Origin: Imbricaverruca yamaguchii
Lineage: Eukaryota > Arthropoda > Thecostraca > Neoverrucidae
Direction: 5' to 3'
Assembly (NCBI GenBank): GCA_034440575.1
Contig: JAOTOL010001646.1
Span: forward strand, 2,821,501 to 2,885,500
DNA: 64,000 nucleotides
The position numbers and the translations under genes are program-made. The first letter of the stretch is position 1. Each line of letters opens with the position of its first letter. Shown piece by piece: positions 9,361 through 21,100 of the stretch. Below the pieces are notes generated by a model that saw only the letters and a program-made list of their open reading frames with translations, did no database searches and was not told the origin of the DNA.

Positions 9361-11161
9361 GTGTGCCTGAGTATCGCCTGAGTATCTGAGTATCTGAGTA
9401 TCCCTTCCCAGTGTATGAATTTCTGGGTGCCGATCAGGGTGCCATGTCGTTAAGCGGTGTGTTAAGTTAAGCTGTGAGTTAAGCGGTGACGTTTCACGGT
9501 GACCGGTGGCAGTTTAATCTGAAGAGTGTTGGCCAGCCTCATGCAGCTGTTGAATGCGGCAAATACTATCGTGTCCGCTTGTTACCCGCGAATGCCACAC
9601 AGCTGGGTGGCGCGCCAGAATGTCTGATAACCTGTACCATCCATTGTTTTGTGCAAGTCGAGACTTGTGCTGCTGGTTGCGTTATTTTTTTTAACAAACG
9701 TGCGTTGGAAAATGAACAAACATGTCCGCCTTGCTGCCGTTTTGGATGGCGCGTTAGGGATGGGTGCTGGGTCCTCTGCTGAACGAGTGTCGGCCTGTTG
9801 TCCGTTGCCTAGCGAGTGTTGGCGGCTGATTGCCTGCTCCTGACAAGTCTCACGACTGACCAAGTTCTGACCGTGGCCTGTTGACTAATGAGTAGTAGCT
9901 GTTGTCTGTTAAGCTATACCATGACCGGAAGAGTGTTGGCCGAGTGTTCACCTGGAACATGTACAGGTTGAAGAAATGGTTTTTGTCATACAGAATAATA
10001 TATCCTCAGGATTTTTATCTTGAATGGCAAGAAAGGTGGCTTTCTGATATAGAATTATCAACAATGCTGCTCACAATGAACTAACTCAAATGTATTGCTC
10101 TTCCACAAGTCACCCAGAGAGAGATTGGTTCTTTTTCCTCCCGCTGTTTGCTCTAGTAATGCAAACGTTGGACTACTAAATAGTTATTTTGGGCTTAGGG
10201 GCGCTTCGACTGCTTCGGTCATACAGCGTACTAAATAGTTCATGCATTGCATTACTGTCGAATGGAGCTTACAGCTGCATTCTCCATCTGATTTTTTTTC
10301 CTTTGCGTTAATGTCAGTGAGACTCATTTAACATATGTCCTTTGACATCTGGAAGTATCAAGAACAAAATGGCATGTTTTATCTCTACAAGCAAGGTGTT
10401 GGTATTTACTCTGCGCTCAGCAGCATTGTGCTATTTTGTGCTCGCGTCGTTTGTCCAAACATGCCAAGAGTGATGTTTGTATTAGTTCGTTATTTTTTAA
10501 TATTTAATATGATGATTTGTTTCCTGAACTGGCTGCATGTGTACCTCGTTGTGCGTCAATCCGGCGAATGCTCTCGCTAGATTTCGCCTCACCGAACTAC
10601 GCTACCTGTGTCCGCCTATAAGTGGCTATTTACGACAATTTAGCCTTAAGCGTGTTGGGCCCTTGAGCCCACCTGCCTTTGTGCGCTTCCGACGTCCAAG
10701 TGGGGGTGCTGCGTTTCCGCGGGCCGCATTCGTTGTTCGCCACATGGTTCATTCTCAGCACCAACGGGAGTCTGTTGCGTGACGAAAAAGCCGACAGATT
10801 CACCGTAGTCTTTGCTGGTCAGCGCCATTGTACGAGCGGTGAAAGCGTGGAGCCCGTGAACGTGGTGCAAAACTGCTTCCTGTCGGTTTATCGGGACACG
10901 TCTCGTGCTGCCTTCACGTACAGAAGCCAGTTGCCACGTTGTAAGAATACAACTGTCATAGCACGCGCCATTGATGCTCATGGAAGCTGTGAACTCTGCT
11001 GAGACACCCAACGAACATCGAGCGGAGTCTGTGTCCCCGTATCTGTTTAATACAACGAAGAATGGCTCTTAAGTGCTCCTGGGTTTTAGACATTGCGTGA
11101 GGCGAAATGTACGACCCTCAATATACAAGGAGGTGCTGGGTTTACATCAGAAGTAGCGTTA
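9361..11161. other. Intergenic sequence downstream of TRAPPC10
   Basis: AT-richer, mostly unique-looking. A tail fragment of the SINE/LINE family sits at 10190-10230 (GGGCTTAGGGGCGCTTCGAC, reverse orientation). Small open frames at about 10540-11010 on both strands show no recognisable motif. Confidence 0.5.
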
Positions 11162-11257
11162 GGGATTATGCTATATTACTCAACGTTTCGGCCAGGGGCC
11201 ATCGTCAGGAGTGACGATGGCCCCTGGCCGAAACATTGAGTAATATAGCATAATCCC
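11162..11257. repeat. Near-perfect 46-bp inverted repeat (fold-back hairpin)
   Basis: The arms 11162-11207 and 11212-11257 differ at a single base (AACG versus the complement of CATT) and are separated by GGAG. The arms contain CGTTTCGGCCAGGGGCCATC-GTC. The whole could extrude as a long cruciform. It looks like a fold-back/MITE-type insertion; no target-site duplication is clear. Confidence 0.9.
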
Positions 11258-12179
11258 CGTATCTGGTATTGTCGGGCCAGGCCCGGCTGAGGGCTGGTAT
11301 TCGCAAGGGTGGGCTGTTCAATGGCATACGAGCCCGGTAGGGAGTCGTTTGCCTCCCATGGTCCGTCGTAGCCTGGCATGGACACGACGCAATTTACGAT
11401 TTACGCCTTCCGGCTTCCGCAGACTAAATTGGAATGCATAACAATAGACGAACAGGTATTCAAATTTCCGCATACAAACTGTCACTGGGGCTAGGCCGTA
11501 ATGTCAGCGGCATGGGCAGTACAAGAGTATAAAATAGCGTCTGAATTATTGTGCCACGATCCATAACGTTGCCAAATAACGTGGCCGACTGCAATGTGCT
11601 CTGGACTAGTCATCACATCAGATGGGCGGCGGAAAAAGATCCATTTCAGTAAAGTAGCAGTCCCTGTTAGTGAGCGTTTGCTGGCGTGAAACATGTATTC
11701 AAGTCATCTGCTGGTGAAAGGAACAACCATTGATTCCACTCAGTGTCACGGGAACGTCCAAGATCGTGGGCATGGCTTTAAGACGTCAATAAAGGGAAAC
11801 GAGCTGTCATGAGTGAACTGGGCGTGGGATAAGGAGCACCTGCGATTGGCCTGCTCTGAATGCGCGTGCTACCTGAAACTGAGAACCCGTCTGGCGAGCC
11901 AATACAATCTACTTTGACACCGACGCGCGTGAAAGACCATGCGAGCGATGCGAGATCAAAGTACAAAGCGTGACACCGATCTGAACACTGTATTGCATCA
12001 GAATGTGTTTCCGCACTCCAGGAACCGCCAACCACCGGACAACACGCGATCACACGCAATCACACACACACACACCGCGACAGCTGGTATCATCTTTAAA
12101 GTTCTTCCCCCACCCACGGATGGCATCCAGCCTCGTTTGCAGTGATAATATCACAATTTGCCTGCACGCGAATCTAACA

Positions 12180-12550
12180 CTGCACTAGCCTCGGTTTGGT
12201 GCGACCCCAGGGAACGCCAATGCGTTTGGCTCCACGTGGTGCCATCCTGGCCTGACCGATCATAGAGGACACTATCCGGGCCTGACCTGACCTCTGGCGG
12301 ATCTCAATGGACCTTAGATGGAACCACTCAAGCCTGATCTGATCTCGGACATAACAACTCTTGCCTGACGACCTCGGATGGAACTGCTCAGACCTGATCT
12401 GACCTCGGGCAGATCTCAATGGACCTCAGATGGAACCACTCAAGCCTGATCTGATCTCAGCCTTAGCAACTCTGGCCTGAATTGACCTCGGATGAAACTG
12501 CCCAGACCTGATCTGGCCTCAGCCGGAACTAGCTGAGCACGGTCTGACCC
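12180..12550. repeat. Degenerate GACCTCGGATGGAACTGCTC array
   Basis: Imperfect alternating units of about 30 and 60 bp built from GACCTCGGATGGAACTGCTC, AGACCTGATCTGACCTC and AGATCTCAATGGACCTCAG. Diverged and probably old. It lies immediately downstream of the small minus-strand open frame that ends at 12563. Confidence 0.75.
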
Positions 12551-12562
12551 GAAGACACCTGG

Positions 12563-12799
12563 TCACACGTCCCGAGCACCATCAGCGCCCTGTGGCGGTG
12601 ATGTGTGGCCACCGGTCCCCTCGTCCCACTGGTGGTGGTGAGGCGGCGCGGCGCCCCGTAGAGCCAGCAGGCGGTCCATGTCCGCCTCGGCCGAGCGGGA
12701 GCGGTAGCGCCTCACGTTCGGTCTGAGCGTGGCCACGCCCACCGCCACCACCACGCCCAGGGCAACCCACTTGAGCACCCGGACCGAAACGAACTGCAT
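12563..12799 (-). CDS. Candidate 78-aa single-pass membrane protein
   Basis: Not recognised. The frame starts at ATG 12797-12799 (MQFVSVRVLKWVALG), preceded by GTGCCGCAG, which could also be a splice acceptor. Residues 9-24 (KWVALGVVVAVGVATL) form one hydrophobic helix. A basic segment RPNVRRYRSRS follows, then an acidic/hydrophobic turn and a His/Pro/Gly-rich tail. A short N-terminus, one helix and an Arg-rich flank resemble small mitochondrial inner/outer membrane proteins. It stands in a GC- and CpG-rich block unlike its flanks, which favours real coding. A fortuitous frame is possible. Confidence 0.35.
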   Translation of the reverse strand: MQFVSVRVLKWVALGVVVAVGVATLRPNVRRYRSRSAEADMDRLLALRGAAPPHHHQWDEGTGGHTSPPQGADGARDV

Positions 12800-13417
12800 C
12801 TGCGGCACCAGAACACCACCATCGCGTCAGACTGTTCCCGTACGGGTCAGTTCTCGTCCTACTGCCTGGCTTTGCCGACTAGCAACAGGCCGGTACATAG
12901 GCTCTCACTTATCATTGTTCATTCTGTTACGATAAAGTGACGCCAACTTTAAAATGCACGCGTTGTTGGAAACCGAAACCTGATCGTGGTTCCCTGAACA
13001 TATAAAGTGGAAGTATTTCACACGTTGGGCATGGTACGGTTACGGTACACGATTCACCAGTGCTGATACCCAGTTGGGTAGCACGTGACGAGCCACAGGT
13101 AGCTGTCATGTCAGCTGCTGACCACATCCGGTAAAATGACGTCCAAGACAAAGCATGTCCGAATTGGAACCAGATCACACGAGACATCTGTACAGGGTTA
13201 AAATATTGGTTTTTCATTAGGTGTGATGTCGAAATGAGCATAGCAGGATGTCGAAATTTGACATGTAATTAGTGTAATTTAAAATGTTTTTGATGTCATT
13301 CAGACCAAAATTTGAGTTCATGGTGTAGGTGATTATGACTGGACCATTATCATTTGTTTTAAGATTCATAATTTCAGAAAAGATGTATTCGGGATAAGGA
13401 TAATAATAGCTATGATG

Positions 13418-13480
13418 AACTGGTTGGTTGGTTATTTGGGCTTAGGGGCGCATCGACTGCTTCGGTCATACAGCGCCCAC
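13418..13480 (-). mobile_element. 5'-truncated SINE/LINE tail copy
   Basis: GGTTGGTTATTTGGGCTTAG followed by GGGCGCATCGACTGCTTCGG and TCATACAGCGCCCA. In reverse this is the clearest example of the shared tail: a GGGCGC...GCGCCC stem, CTAAGCCCAAATAACC and an AACC end. Confidence 0.75.
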
Positions 13481-14940
13481 ATGATGAACTGGTATTGTAT
13501 CCCATACCACATGGGTCATCCCTTTACCCGAAATTGCATTGCAAAATGTTCGTGTAACGTTCCATATTGAGGGCATGCATATGCTATTTATAAACGAGAT
13601 ACTGTTACAAAGGAGATATAAATACTTCATATCAATGAGCAGGATGCTGATACTTCTTAGAGAAGGATGTCGATTGAGTGTTCAGGAAGTGGTATATTCA
13701 GAAGGTGGAATAATTTATCACTGAGCAACTTTGATACGCCTGCATATTGTTTTCAATGCAGGGCTTCATTACTTGTTGAATAAGGGCTTAAGGAGTGATG
13801 GATGATACCTGGTTTCAGGATACTGGGTAGACTATCTGAAATAGAAGAGGCTCTGTGATACGGTTTCAGATTTCCTGACCATAGGTGATTGGTGCACCCC
13901 AACTATGGCATATTTGAATTGTTGAAGGGCATCAGGATGTCTTCAGTTGAGTTCATGTTGGCTTCATAATCAGCAGCTAGTAAGCAGGGATGTCACAAAA
14001 GCCATAGACAGGGAGGTCGATTGAACTTTCATTAGGTGGTATTTTCCACCCATTTTCTTGAAAAATTTCACACTGCATCTGTACTCCTCATTTCCTCAGG
14101 ACTTGCCAACAGTGATACTCCAGAGTTTTCGTGGTTTAGTATAATAGGCAGCACGGGGTTTAACTTTTAGTTCTCATCGAAACCATTTAGTCGTTGGCAA
14201 TCAACAGATCACAGCCTGCATGGCTGATGCAATCACAGTCAACTGGTATTGGTCAGTTCCTTTGGCGACCTCCAGATTATATGCAGTATACACACACATT
14301 TGAATCACTAAATTAACCAATCTTAAACAAACACTTCACATCAATCACAGCATGGTAGTGAAGGCATCACTTTTCAAACTGGCTACGTCATGCATGGCAG
14401 TTAGTCTTTACTCACGTACTGGGGAGCATTCTGCTAGTTATTTTGTCTTTAGGATGCGTCGATTGCTGATGCAATGCTGCGCCGAACCGTGGATCTGATT
14501 CTCAATTCTCACAATTCGAGCACCATTCATACTCACTTCAGGACCCAGGGATTGTCCACTTTTCCTCTTGCGCGGACGAATATTCCTCACTGATATGTGA
14601 AGAATATCCGTCATTCGTATGCCCGAGTATCATCCATACTCACTGATACGTGGGGGACCCACCCTCCATGTTCCCGGGCATCATCCATACTCATCAATAT
14701 GTGGGGAGTAACCGTGTAGTTACCCTTCATGTACCGAGAGGTCACTCGCGCCACTCTTCGATGCTAAGTGTGCCTGATTTCAATGTGGCAGTGAAGGACT
14801 TCTCGCCCCACTCTGCCGTCGGGGGCTAGGTTGTGGGTAACAGTGACTCAACTTAATCTGGTGGTAGCTAAGGCGGATGTGCTGATACACCACCTCTTTA
14901 TGCTGGCGGAGACTAAGTTGACAGCCTACGCGGGCTGAGT
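13481..14940. other. Intergenic, nothing recognised
   Basis: Unique-looking AT-rich sequence. A degraded tail fragment may lie near 14440-14500 (TTAGGATGCGTCGATTGC). A loose direct repeat of ATACTCACTGATATGTG-like text occurs at 14540-14720. Parts of 13200-13740 recur at 15365-15590 (GTCGAAATGAGCA, AGAAGGATGTCGA, GTTCAGGAAGTGGTATATTC), so this is probably a diverged interspersed repeat. Confidence 0.5.
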
Positions 14941-14991
14941 AGCAACTCACCTCACTGGCGGTATTAGCGGCGGCCGATGTGCCCCAGCTCT

Positions 14992-15146
14992 CTACACCGG
15001 CGGCGCGGGCGCAGCGGGAGGCGGAGCTGACTGTGGCTGGAGCTGCCTGATGAAGCTCGGCCGCCAGATGTAGAAGCCGCTGAGCACGCCCAGCACGGTG
15101 GCCACTGCCAGCTGCGTCCGTGACAGCCCGGCCGGCCTCCTGATCA
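14992..15146 (-). CDS. PIGBOS1: PIGBOS1-like mitochondrial microprotein, last exon
   Basis: The 51-residue product reads (M)IRRPAGLSRTQLAVATVLG, then VLSGFYIWRPSFIRQLQPQ and a Pro/Ala-rich tail, stop TAG at 14992-14994. The pattern short basic N-terminus RR, Q-L-x-x-A-T-V-L-G, G-x-Y-I-x-x-P-x-F is that of PIGBOS1, a 54-residue outer-mitochondrial-membrane protein at ER contacts that modulates the unfolded-protein response. The exon starts after TTTCAG (15147-15152) with TG, so the A of the ATG would come from an upstream exon. An in-frame TGA at 15166-15168, with no ATG after it, supports splicing. The first exon was not located and the polypyrimidine tract is weak. GTG initiation is an alternative. 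Confidence 0.58.
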
Positions 15147-16154
15147 CTGAAACGGCGCCACCTTCTCACCGCTCTCTCGCACCACCGTCGCACGGTCAGG
15201 TCAGGACCTGCTCGGCCAGGTCCGGTCACGGTGCTCTGGTCGTCGGGTCACACTGTCTCGGCCTGCATTACGTGGCGGCGAGGTCGCATGGCGTGCCATC
15301 GGGTTATACTTCGTGGTCACGTCGCTCACGGCAGTGTAGGCTACAAAGACTAGGGCGGTGCCAGTAACACGGTTAAAATAATGTTTTTTTTTTTCGTTAG
15401 GCGTGTGATGTCGAAACGAGCACCGAATGATGTCGAAATATGCCGTGGAATTAGTGTCATTTAAAATGCTTCTGATGCCTCAGACTGAAATTCGAGCTGA
15501 TGGTATAGGTTCTAAGGAGCAGGATACCGATAGTTCTTGGAGAAGGATGTCGAATGAGTGTTCAGAAAGTGGTATATTCCACCCTATTCACCAGCACTCT
15601 ATCATTGCAGTAAGATGAGGGATAATTCAGCGTCAGTGTTCTCAATGTGATGTCCCACTGTTCCTCTCTATCCGCTGCGGTAGCTGGGCCACACCAGAGC
15701 CGAAGCTGCCAACACCCTTCAAGTCCAGACAAGTCCCAAACCTGAACCAACACGCCACCAACAGGCTTCACGTGACGGTGCACGCGCCGCTGAGGAATAG
15801 TAGGATCGGCGCCACGCCCGTACCGGAAGGCGGCCCAGCCGCCCTGCACTGGCACCGATGACCAGCATCTTCTCCCGGGCGTGGCCCGTGAGTCGGCAGA
15901 GGGATTGTCACCGCTGACGCTTTGTCGCCGAGTAAAAGCTGATCCAACTGGCAGCCGAGAGACGCAGCTCAGCCGACTCGGGACGGAGATCGGCGTCAGA
16001 ACGGTGCGCCGACAAGGTCAGAGGAGCTCGCTCCGCGCCGCGCGAGCTGCCGCAGCCGCGTGCGTGACTAGCCAAACGACGGCCGCCCGCGGACGCAGGC
16101 GGTACCCGTCGATACCCGCAGCCCTCGGCCGACCTGCCGCATATCACAGCAGTC
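15147..16154. other. GC-rich block and intergenic sequence between PIGBOS1-like exon and SLC30A9
   Basis: 15153-15360 is CpG-rich and may hold the promoter or first exon of the minus-strand microprotein. 15365-15590 is the diverged repeat also seen near 13200-13740. 15640-16150 is CpG-rich 3' flank of SLC30A9; no convincing polyadenylation signal was found. Confidence 0.45.
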
Positions 16155-17855
16155 TCAGAGAATCTCCAGGTCTATATGCCTGATCTGTGGGAATGCCTTT
16201 CTCAGTTCTGACTCGATCCGGTCGATCTCAGCGCCCATCATGTCGACGATGGCCTCCCCGTGGCGCAGCAGGTAGCGCTCCACGTCGGCGCCGTCCAGCG
16301 ACGCCGCCTCGCTCGCCAGCACGTCCGAGTCCTGACGCGCCAGGTACTTCTTGGTGAGCTCGCGACCGTCGAAGTCCACCTCGGCCTTGTAGCGCACCAG
16401 GCCGTTGCCCATGTCGATGCCCTTGACGTCGTGGATGCCGCGGATCATGACGTCCTCTTCGAGGCGCAGGTTGATCCGTTCCAGCTCCTCCTGGCGGATC
16501 GACTGGCCGACCAGCGTGTGCGCGTTCGTGTAGATGATGAAGGTGGCCACGGTGCCGAGCAGGCCCCCGATCACCATGGAGCCGCACGCGTCCCACACCA
16601 TGTTGCCGGTGACGGAGCTGAGCGTCATGCTGGCGCCCGCCACGAACACGCCCACCACGGCCGCCATGTCCTCCAGCAGCACCACGTTGACGGACGGGTC
16701 GCGACCCTGCGCCACGTACTGCCAAAACGAGCAGCCCTGGCGGCGCGAGTTGAGCGCGATGTTGCGCGCCGCCAGCACCAGCGTCACCGTCTCCGAGACG
16801 AGCGCCGCCGCCAGCACGCAGTAGGCGATGAAGAAGTCGCCGAGCGGCGCCGGCGAGTACAGCGCGTGGAAGCCGTGGAAGAAGGCGACGCCGCTGCCCA
16901 GGCAGAAGATGCCGACGCCCGAGATGAGCGACGCCACGTGGCGCACGTTGCTGTAGCCGTACGGGTGGTCCAGGTTGGCGCGCTGCGTCGACTTGTGGAT
17001 GCCCATGGCCAGGATCACCTGGTTGGCCGTGTCGGCGATCGAGTGCAGCGTCTCGGCGAACAGACTGCTAGAGCCGGTGAAGGCAAACGCGGCGCCCTTG
17101 CCGACCGCATTCATGGCGTTGATGCCGACGGCGGTGAGCACGACATGCGTCGACCCCTTCAGGTTCTCCTCCTCCACTTCGGAGTAGTAGGGCCGCTTGC
17201 GCTGGCCGCGCCGGTAGTCCTTCAGCACCTTCTTGACAGAGAAGAGCGCCTGCTGGTGTGTGCGCCACGCCAGCTCCCGCTTGCGCCGCTCGTCCTCCAG
17301 CTGCTGCATACTGCCCCACTTGCGGATGGCGGTCTGCTCCACCTCGGCGCGCCAGTAGACGCGTATCGGCGGCTCGTTCTCGAACGGCGACCGGCGTGTG
17401 GTGCTGCCCAGCGGCTCCAGGTCGCCCGCCTTCAGCAGGTACTCCTCGGTGGCGCGCACCGCCGTGATGAAGTTCCGGTCGGTGGGCCGGCGACCCTTCA
17501 CGACCGACACCGGTGGCGTGCGTGGCTGCGTCCGCCCCGGCTCGGGCTCTGGCGCCTTGCGAGCAGGCACGACCAGCGCCGGTGCTTCCCCGGCGCGGGG
17601 CACCGAGATATCCGCAGGCGGATCTCCACTGGAGGAGGCGGGCGGTGACGGCGCCGGCGCCGGCGGCGGAGGAGGCCCACTGACGCCACCCTCACTGCGG
17701 GAGGTGGGCGGCGGCCGTAAGGGAGGCGGCTCGCTCGCGCCGCCCCCGCTGGAGGCGGCTCGCAGTGCGGCCGGCAGCCACACCGGCTGGCGGCGCAGCA
17801 TCGACGCGCAGCCGCGCACGCACATCAGTCTCGCCGCCGCCGCCGCCAGAGGCAT
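16155..17855 (-). CDS. SLC30A9: SLC30A9 (ZnT9) mitochondrial proton-coupled zinc antiporter
   Basis: Exports zinc from the mitochondrial matrix in exchange for protons; CDF family. The frame is open from 17930, but ATG 17853-17855 is preferred: it opens a mitochondrial presequence (MPLAAAAARLMCVRG...MLRRQPVWLPAALRAASS) and gives 566 residues, very close to the human length. A Pro-rich linker is followed (residues about 125-215) by the family-specific N-terminal domain (FITAVRATEEYLLKAGDLEP, RRSPFENEPPIRVYWRAEVE). The six-helix CDF core spans about 237-450, with HSIAD in TM2 and LLEDMAAVVGVF in TM5; the ED replaces HxxxD, as is usual for this subfamily. The C-terminal domain ends FPQIRHIDLEIL. 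The whole gene is a single uninterrupted reading frame, in contrast to intron-bearing TRAPPC10. No frame damage is seen. Confidence 0.95.
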   Translation of the reverse strand: MPLAAAAARLMCVRGCASMLRRQPVWLPAALRAASSGGGASEPPPLRPPPTSRSEGGVSGPPPPPAPAPSPPASSSGDPPADISVPRAGEAPALVVPARKAPEPEPGRTQPRTPPVSVVKGRRPTDRNFITAVRATEEYLLKAGDLEPLGSTTRRSPFENEPPIRVYWRAEVEQTAIRKWGSMQQLEDERRKRELAWRTHQQALFSVKKVLKDYRRGQRKRPYYSEVEEENLKGSTHVVLTAVGINAMNAVGKGAAFAFTGSSSLFAETLHSIADTANQVILAMGIHKSTQRANLDHPYGYSNVRHVASLISGVGIFCLGSGVAFFHGFHALYSPAPLGDFFIAYCVLAAALVSETVTLVLAARNIALNSRRQGCSFWQYVAQGRDPSVNVVLLEDMAAVVGVFVAGASMTLSSVTGNMVWDACGSMVIGGLLGTVATFIIYTNAHTLVGQSIRQEELERINLRLEEDVMIRGIHDVKGIDMGNGLVRYKAEVDFDGRELTKKYLARQDSDVLASEAASLDGADVERYLLRHGEAIVDMMGAEIDRIESELRKAFPQIRHIDLEIL

Positions 17856-18149
17856 CTGCCGGCACAGAAGGACGGCATCAGCGGGCCGCCCCCTCCGCGC
17901 GCGCTCTGCCCGGCCGACGACGTAGCCCACCAGCTGACCTCACCGACGGTGACAACGACGCTGACCACAGCCGCCTCACTAGCATCCGGTGGACTAGCGT
18001 ACATGTGGAGCACGCCAGCCATGCCTGCGCCCGAATACCAACCAGCTGTCCGATGCCAATAAGAAAACACAGGACGGAGTCAGGTTTGGAAGTGTGAAGT
18101 TTTTCTGAGGTGCGGCCATCTTTGGGCGAAGTGTCTCCTTTCTCCACCA

Positions 18150-21100
18150 TAGGTATGTCTAACTAATATCCACATCTATGCATTCATTTGCACATTTTGT
18201 GCAATAGAAGCAAAAGGAAACATTTGCATATGCACTTGATCTGATGAGTTGAGCATGCAGGTGTCATACATTGATGCCAAAGCAACATAGTGTACACTTT
18301 TTTAATTGGCATGTGTGTCCCAGTGGCTTCTCTTGCAGTGGGTGCATGCCTCAAGATAGCCTCCAATGTAGTGACATTGGTAGAATTAGAAATAAAAATG
18401 ATTATGGGCAAGTGCAGAATATTCACAGGAGCAAAATTACATTCTGTTAGTTTCAATTCAGTCACTGCATGCCATGTCAGGTGTTCTTACTTTGAGGACC
18501 AGAGTTTCACGACAGACAAATATATAAGCATTAAAGAACACTTTTTTTTAACATTCAAGAGTGTACAAGTTAAGGCTGGACAAAATATGAATCCATTAGA
18601 GAAATACTAATCCCAACAATTTGGGAGGGTGAAATGCACTGATTCCCAGGCATTCTGTCAAGATGCATGACACTGATTCATATGTCCTCTGTGAGGGTGT
18701 GAATTACCAATTCCCATTTCCTCTGGGAGGGAGCAAGACACTATTTCCCAGATACAACACCAAACAATTAATCATCCCCTTCCTCCCTGCAACCTTGGAT
18801 CAAACCTTGATGGCCCTTGCTTGAGACGATATGGGGGAGAGAGCAAGATAGAGAAAGAGAAAGAAAGATAAGAAGAAAAGACAGGGAGAGAGGGATAGAG
18901 ATAGAGATAGAGAAAAAGGAGAGAGAGCTAACTTGGAGCATAACTCACCTACTCTGGACCAAGAAATAATTAAATGCCATTAAGTTGACCAGTCATAAAC
19001 TTCTCAATTGTACAGGATGAACAAAAGCCACAGGGGTCTGTCTGGGCTAAGCCCACAAAGATAAAGCACTATAAGATGAGAAAAGCATCAACAAAATATC
19101 ACAGGCACTGCCATACCAGAGTTTCAAGGAAATCATCTAACCTGATGCACTACCATGGTCAGTCCCATCCGGAGCACACACACAAAGGAAGGTGCCAAAC
19201 CCACCACCATGCACACTTGCTACCAGCAAAATCCCCATTCATCAGCATGATAAGACATAAAAGATTAGTGCAACTATGAGCCACAAGGGCCCTTCTTGGT
19301 TGCACTCTGTACACTGAACCAGTTGCCCACCAAATCTGTCAATCAGCCCTCCCTGTAACACTGAAAAGCAAGCCCTCTATTTTTTCTTATAATGATTGTC
19401 TATGCTGTTTTTAAAGATGTTCAATGTGCTGCTACTGACGATGTTTTCTGGCAGCTGGTTCCAGTGTTCCACTACCCTGTTGGTGAAGAAAGTTTGCCTT
19501 AACCTTGTTCTGCTGTGGTTAATTTTAATTTTGAATTTATGACCTCTAATTGCATCATTTCTGTTAAATTCAAAGATTTTCCCAAGGTATCCCCTCTCCA
19601 GACCATTGACAAATTTAAAGACCTGGATGAGATCTCCTCTCAGCCTTCTGTATCTAAGTGAAAACATATTCAATTTCTTCAATCTTACCTCATATGCCAG
19701 GTTGCTTATGCCATTAACCATTTTTGTAGCCCTCTTTTGCACTCTCTCTAAAAGCCAACAATCTTTTTCATAGCTAGGAGACCAAGCTTGGATGCAGTAT
19801 TCCAAATGTGGCCTGACGTATGCACAGTAAAGCTTCCTGATCACTTCCTCACTTCTGTATGATACATTCCTGTTTATTGCCCCGAGCATTCTCAGTGCCT
19901 TCTTCCTGGCTTCCTTGGTCTGTTCTGATGCCCCCAGTTTTGTGTTTAGAATAACACCTAAATCCTTCTCCTGTTGAGTCACTGATAGGACTTGGCCATC
20001 CATCAAGTATGGAGCCTTCATATGCTGCTTACCTACATGCATGATTTTGCACTTATCAAAATTAAATTTCATTTGCCATTCTTCGGACCACTTTGCAAGT
20101 TCGTCTAAGTCTTTTTGCAGCGAGATATGCTCATCCTGACCTGTTATTGCCCTAAAGACCTTCAAATCATCCACAAATTTCAAAACTTTACTGCTTAGGC
20201 CACTTTCAATGTTATTTACAAATATAATGAACAGTAATGGCCCTAGTACTGACCCCTGGGGGACTTCACTAAGAACATTTTGCCATGATGACTTTGTACC
20301 ATTTAGCATCACTCTTTGCTGTCTATCTGAAAGCCACAACTCTATCCATTTTAAGATGCTACCTGCAATACCATGGGACTGAAGCTGTATGTAATCTTCC
20401 AATGTAAACACTGATTTGAACTGCTTGCTCAGCTCCTCAACCATCTCACTATCCTCACCCAATGTAGTCCTGTTTACTTCCAGTGGACCAATTGTGCTAG
20501 AAACTTTACTCAGCTTGTAGAAACTAAAGAACTTTTTACTGTCCCCATTACAGTTTCTAGCTAAATCCAGTTATTTTGCTTGCTTTGCTTCTCTGGTGCA
20601 AACTCTAAATGCAGTTTTCATAGCCTTAATTGCTTTTATCATGTCTGGTGTAAGCCATGCTGGCTTTCCTACCCTTCTTTTGCATCTTTGCTTTTGGGGG
20701 ACATGTCTAATCTGAGTTAACTTCAAGTAAGATTTGAACCTTTCCCACATTTCACAGGCATTTAAATTGGAGAATTCTTCTTCCCATCTGATGGCACTTA
20801 AAGCCGCTCTCATGCCGTCAAAGTCTGCTCTGTTGAAACTTGGAACCTTTACCAAATTATCCTTGATAATTTCCCCTACATGTGCCTTGAATCTAACTAT
20901 GTTATGGTCACTTTTTCCCAGAGTTTCGCCTACAGTCATGTCTTGAACCAAGTCACTTAAATCCGAGAATACAAGGTCCAAGAATGAACCATGCCTGGTG
21001 GGTTCCGATACAAACTGGTATAAGAACAGGTCCTCTTCAAGGCATTTCCTAAACATTTTGCATGATGGGGAGCCAACACCAGCATTTTTGTAACCTTTTA

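Noticed and set aside
10646..11011. Minus-strand RNase H or retroelement gene
   Set aside because: Some text (AEFTAS, TTWQLA) loosely recalls RNase H, but the motif order is wrong and the catalytic residues are missing.
16260..17648. 462-residue plus-strand frame
   Set aside because: Antisense shadow of SLC30A9 caused by GC-rich codon bias. It is His/Arg/Val-rich with no domain.
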